Source of the DNA: Ophiocordyceps camponoti-saundersi (nom. inval.)
Taxonomy: Eukaryota; Ascomycota; Sordariomycetes; Hypocreales; Ophiocordycipitaceae
Direction: 5' to 3'
Assembly (NCBI GenBank): GCA_003339415.1
Contig: PDHQ01000469.1
Location: 1-21,459, forward strand
Length of the DNA stretch: 21,459 nucleotides
The notes beneath the pieces were generated by a model that was not told the origin of the DNA, did no database searches, and worked only from the letters and a program-made list of their open reading frames with translations. Of the stretch, positions 20,220 to 21,459 are shown in pieces; the stretch's first letter is position 1; the number at the start of each line of letters is the position of its first letter. The translations under genes were made by a program, and so were the position numbers.

Positions 20220-21075
20220 GTAAATATAATATTAAAATAATTTAGGAAATAATTAAGGTTATATTTATATTTATTATTTTATTTTAATAATAAAGCTATT
20301 TTAGCTTTAATTATAAAGGATAAATATTAATATAGAAATACCTATTAGTTATAAGTAATATTAATAAAAGCTTAGTTTACCTTTAAGTTATAAAATAATA
20401 AAAAGTGCTATATAAGAAAAAGATCCTTATTATTATTAAATAGTAAACTAAAAAATAATAGCTTATAATAAGGTTATAGTTATTATTACTTAAGTAGCTA
20501 AATTAATTAATATTATTAATTTATTAAGTTTTAAAGCTTTATAATAATAGCTTATTATTTTAAAAGCGAAGTAATAATAGCTAATTAAATATTAAAGTTA
20601 TTTATAATTAAAAATATTTTATTATAAAAATTTAATATTTTTATACTTTTATAAAAAGCTAATTATATTAATATAAAATAACTTAAAAAGTTTAAAAGTA
20701 TATATAATATATATTCTAAAAGTTATAATTTATATATAGCTTATGCCCGCCCTACGTATAATGCTAACTAATTATATATATTTATATATACTTTATATAT
20801 ATTATATATATAAATATAACTAAATACTATTATATAAATTAGCTATTTAAGTATAGTTTAAATCCTTTATACTAACTTTTATTATAAGGTTAATAATACT
20901 ATATTTATAATTATTAAATAAGTTATATATAAGCTTAATAATATTAAAAGTAACTACTTAATAATAAGAAATAATATAATAATATATATAAAAAAGGAAT
21001 AAAACAAGGCGTTATAAAGGTATATTTTATAAGGCGGGGGGAACTATAGCTATTAGCTATATATTTAAGTATATA
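20220..21075. other. AT-rich region without recognisable gene
   Basis: Stops occur in all frames. CA/TG depletion is slightly weaker than elsewhere: a few CA or TG survive near 20406, 20744, 20761 and 21004. Around 20770-20820 there are long A/T inverted repeats that could form cruciforms. A GC patch (GGCGGGGGG) lies near 21033. I see no match to R1, R2 or the Gypsy element. Confidence 0.5.
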
Positions 21076-21098
21076 ATATATATATATATATATATATA
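21076..21098. repeat. AT dinucleotide microsatellite
   Basis: About eleven uninterrupted AT units. Confidence 0.9.
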
Positions 21099-21127
21099 AC
21101 TTAGCTTAGTAAAGCTTTTTTTATAAA

Positions 21128-21459
21128 TATATTATTATTATATTATTATACTATTATATTATTATACTATTATACTATTATATTATTATACTATTATATT
21201 ATTTATTATACTATTATACTATTATATTATTATACTATTATATTATTATATTATTATATTATTATATTATTATATTATTATATTATTATATTATTATATT
21301 ATTATATTATTATATTATTATATTATTATACTATTATATTATTATACTATTATATTATTATATTATTATATTATTATATTATTATATTATTATATTATTA
21401 TATTATTATATTATTATATTATTATATTATTATATTATTATATTATTATATTATTATAT
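21128..21459. repeat. 8-bp tandem array (TTATTATA with CTATTATA variants)
   Basis: About forty octamers run to the window edge. The first base of the unit is T or C; C variants are mixed in the first part and reappear near 21330-21347, while much of the rest is pure TTATTATA. One irregular step lies near 21200. The true length of the array is unknown. Confidence 0.92.

Noticed and set aside
1..21459. Mitochondrial or plastid origin, suggested by extreme AT content
   Set aside because: A chromodomain Gypsy element with LTRs and the CpA-specific depletion point to nuclear fungal DNA; no organelle gene or tRNA is visible.
21128..21459. Telomere or CRISPR-like array
   Set aside because: The unit is an A/T octamer without TTAGGG repeats, and the repeats are contiguous without spacers.

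Overview
The window looks like a transposon graveyard from a filamentous ascomycete (Pezizomycotina-type) genome. It is very AT-rich, and CpA and its complement TpG are almost absent while CpG survives in many places. That is the signature of repeat-induced point mutation (RIP), which changes CpA to TpA in duplicated DNA of these fungi. Because CA and TG are gone, ATG codons have largely vanished and former Gln and Trp codons read as TAA or TAG. No intact protein-coding gene is visible. I see no host gene, rRNA or tRNA.

Layout: 1-125 is a 20-bp tandem satellite. 325-2194 is copy A of a repeat family I call R1 (about 1.87 kb, 12-bp target duplications, ATT-repeat 3' end, no visible terminal inverted repeat). 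2591-4364 and 4436-6212 are two sister copies (F1, F2) of a second family, R2 (about 1.78 kb, 209-210 bp arms); their left arms lie in opposite orientations. From 6443 to 20207 lies one R1 copy (B) split into four pieces by three later insertions: R1 copy E (inverted, 6690-8561), R1 copy C (direct, 9334-11201) and a Ty3/Gypsy retrotransposon (12047-20184). Each insertion is flanked by a readable target-site duplication. Removing them leaves a copy B of about 1.86 kb, the family length. 20220-21127 is AT-rich DNA without recognisable genes, and 21128-21459 is an 8-bp tandem array running to the window edge.

The retrotransposon is a chromovirus-type Ty3/Gypsy element: 852 and 851 bp LTRs, a 5-bp target duplication (ATATT), Gag with a zinc knuckle, a long extra region after the knuckle, protease, reverse transcriptase, RNase H, integrase and a C-terminal chromodomain, then a polypurine tract. 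All reading frames are broken by RIP-type stops and two single-base indels. Several metal-binding and catalytic codons are themselves changed by RIP-type transitions: all four zinc-knuckle ligands, three of four integrase zinc ligands, and the second Asp of the integrase DDE triad. A retroviral-type -1 slippery heptamer lies in the Gag frame just where the frame changes to Pol.

All boundaries come from reading and comparing copies by eye. Homology calls for the Gypsy domains rest on well-known motifs. R1 and R2 I could not assign to a known superfamily with confidence.
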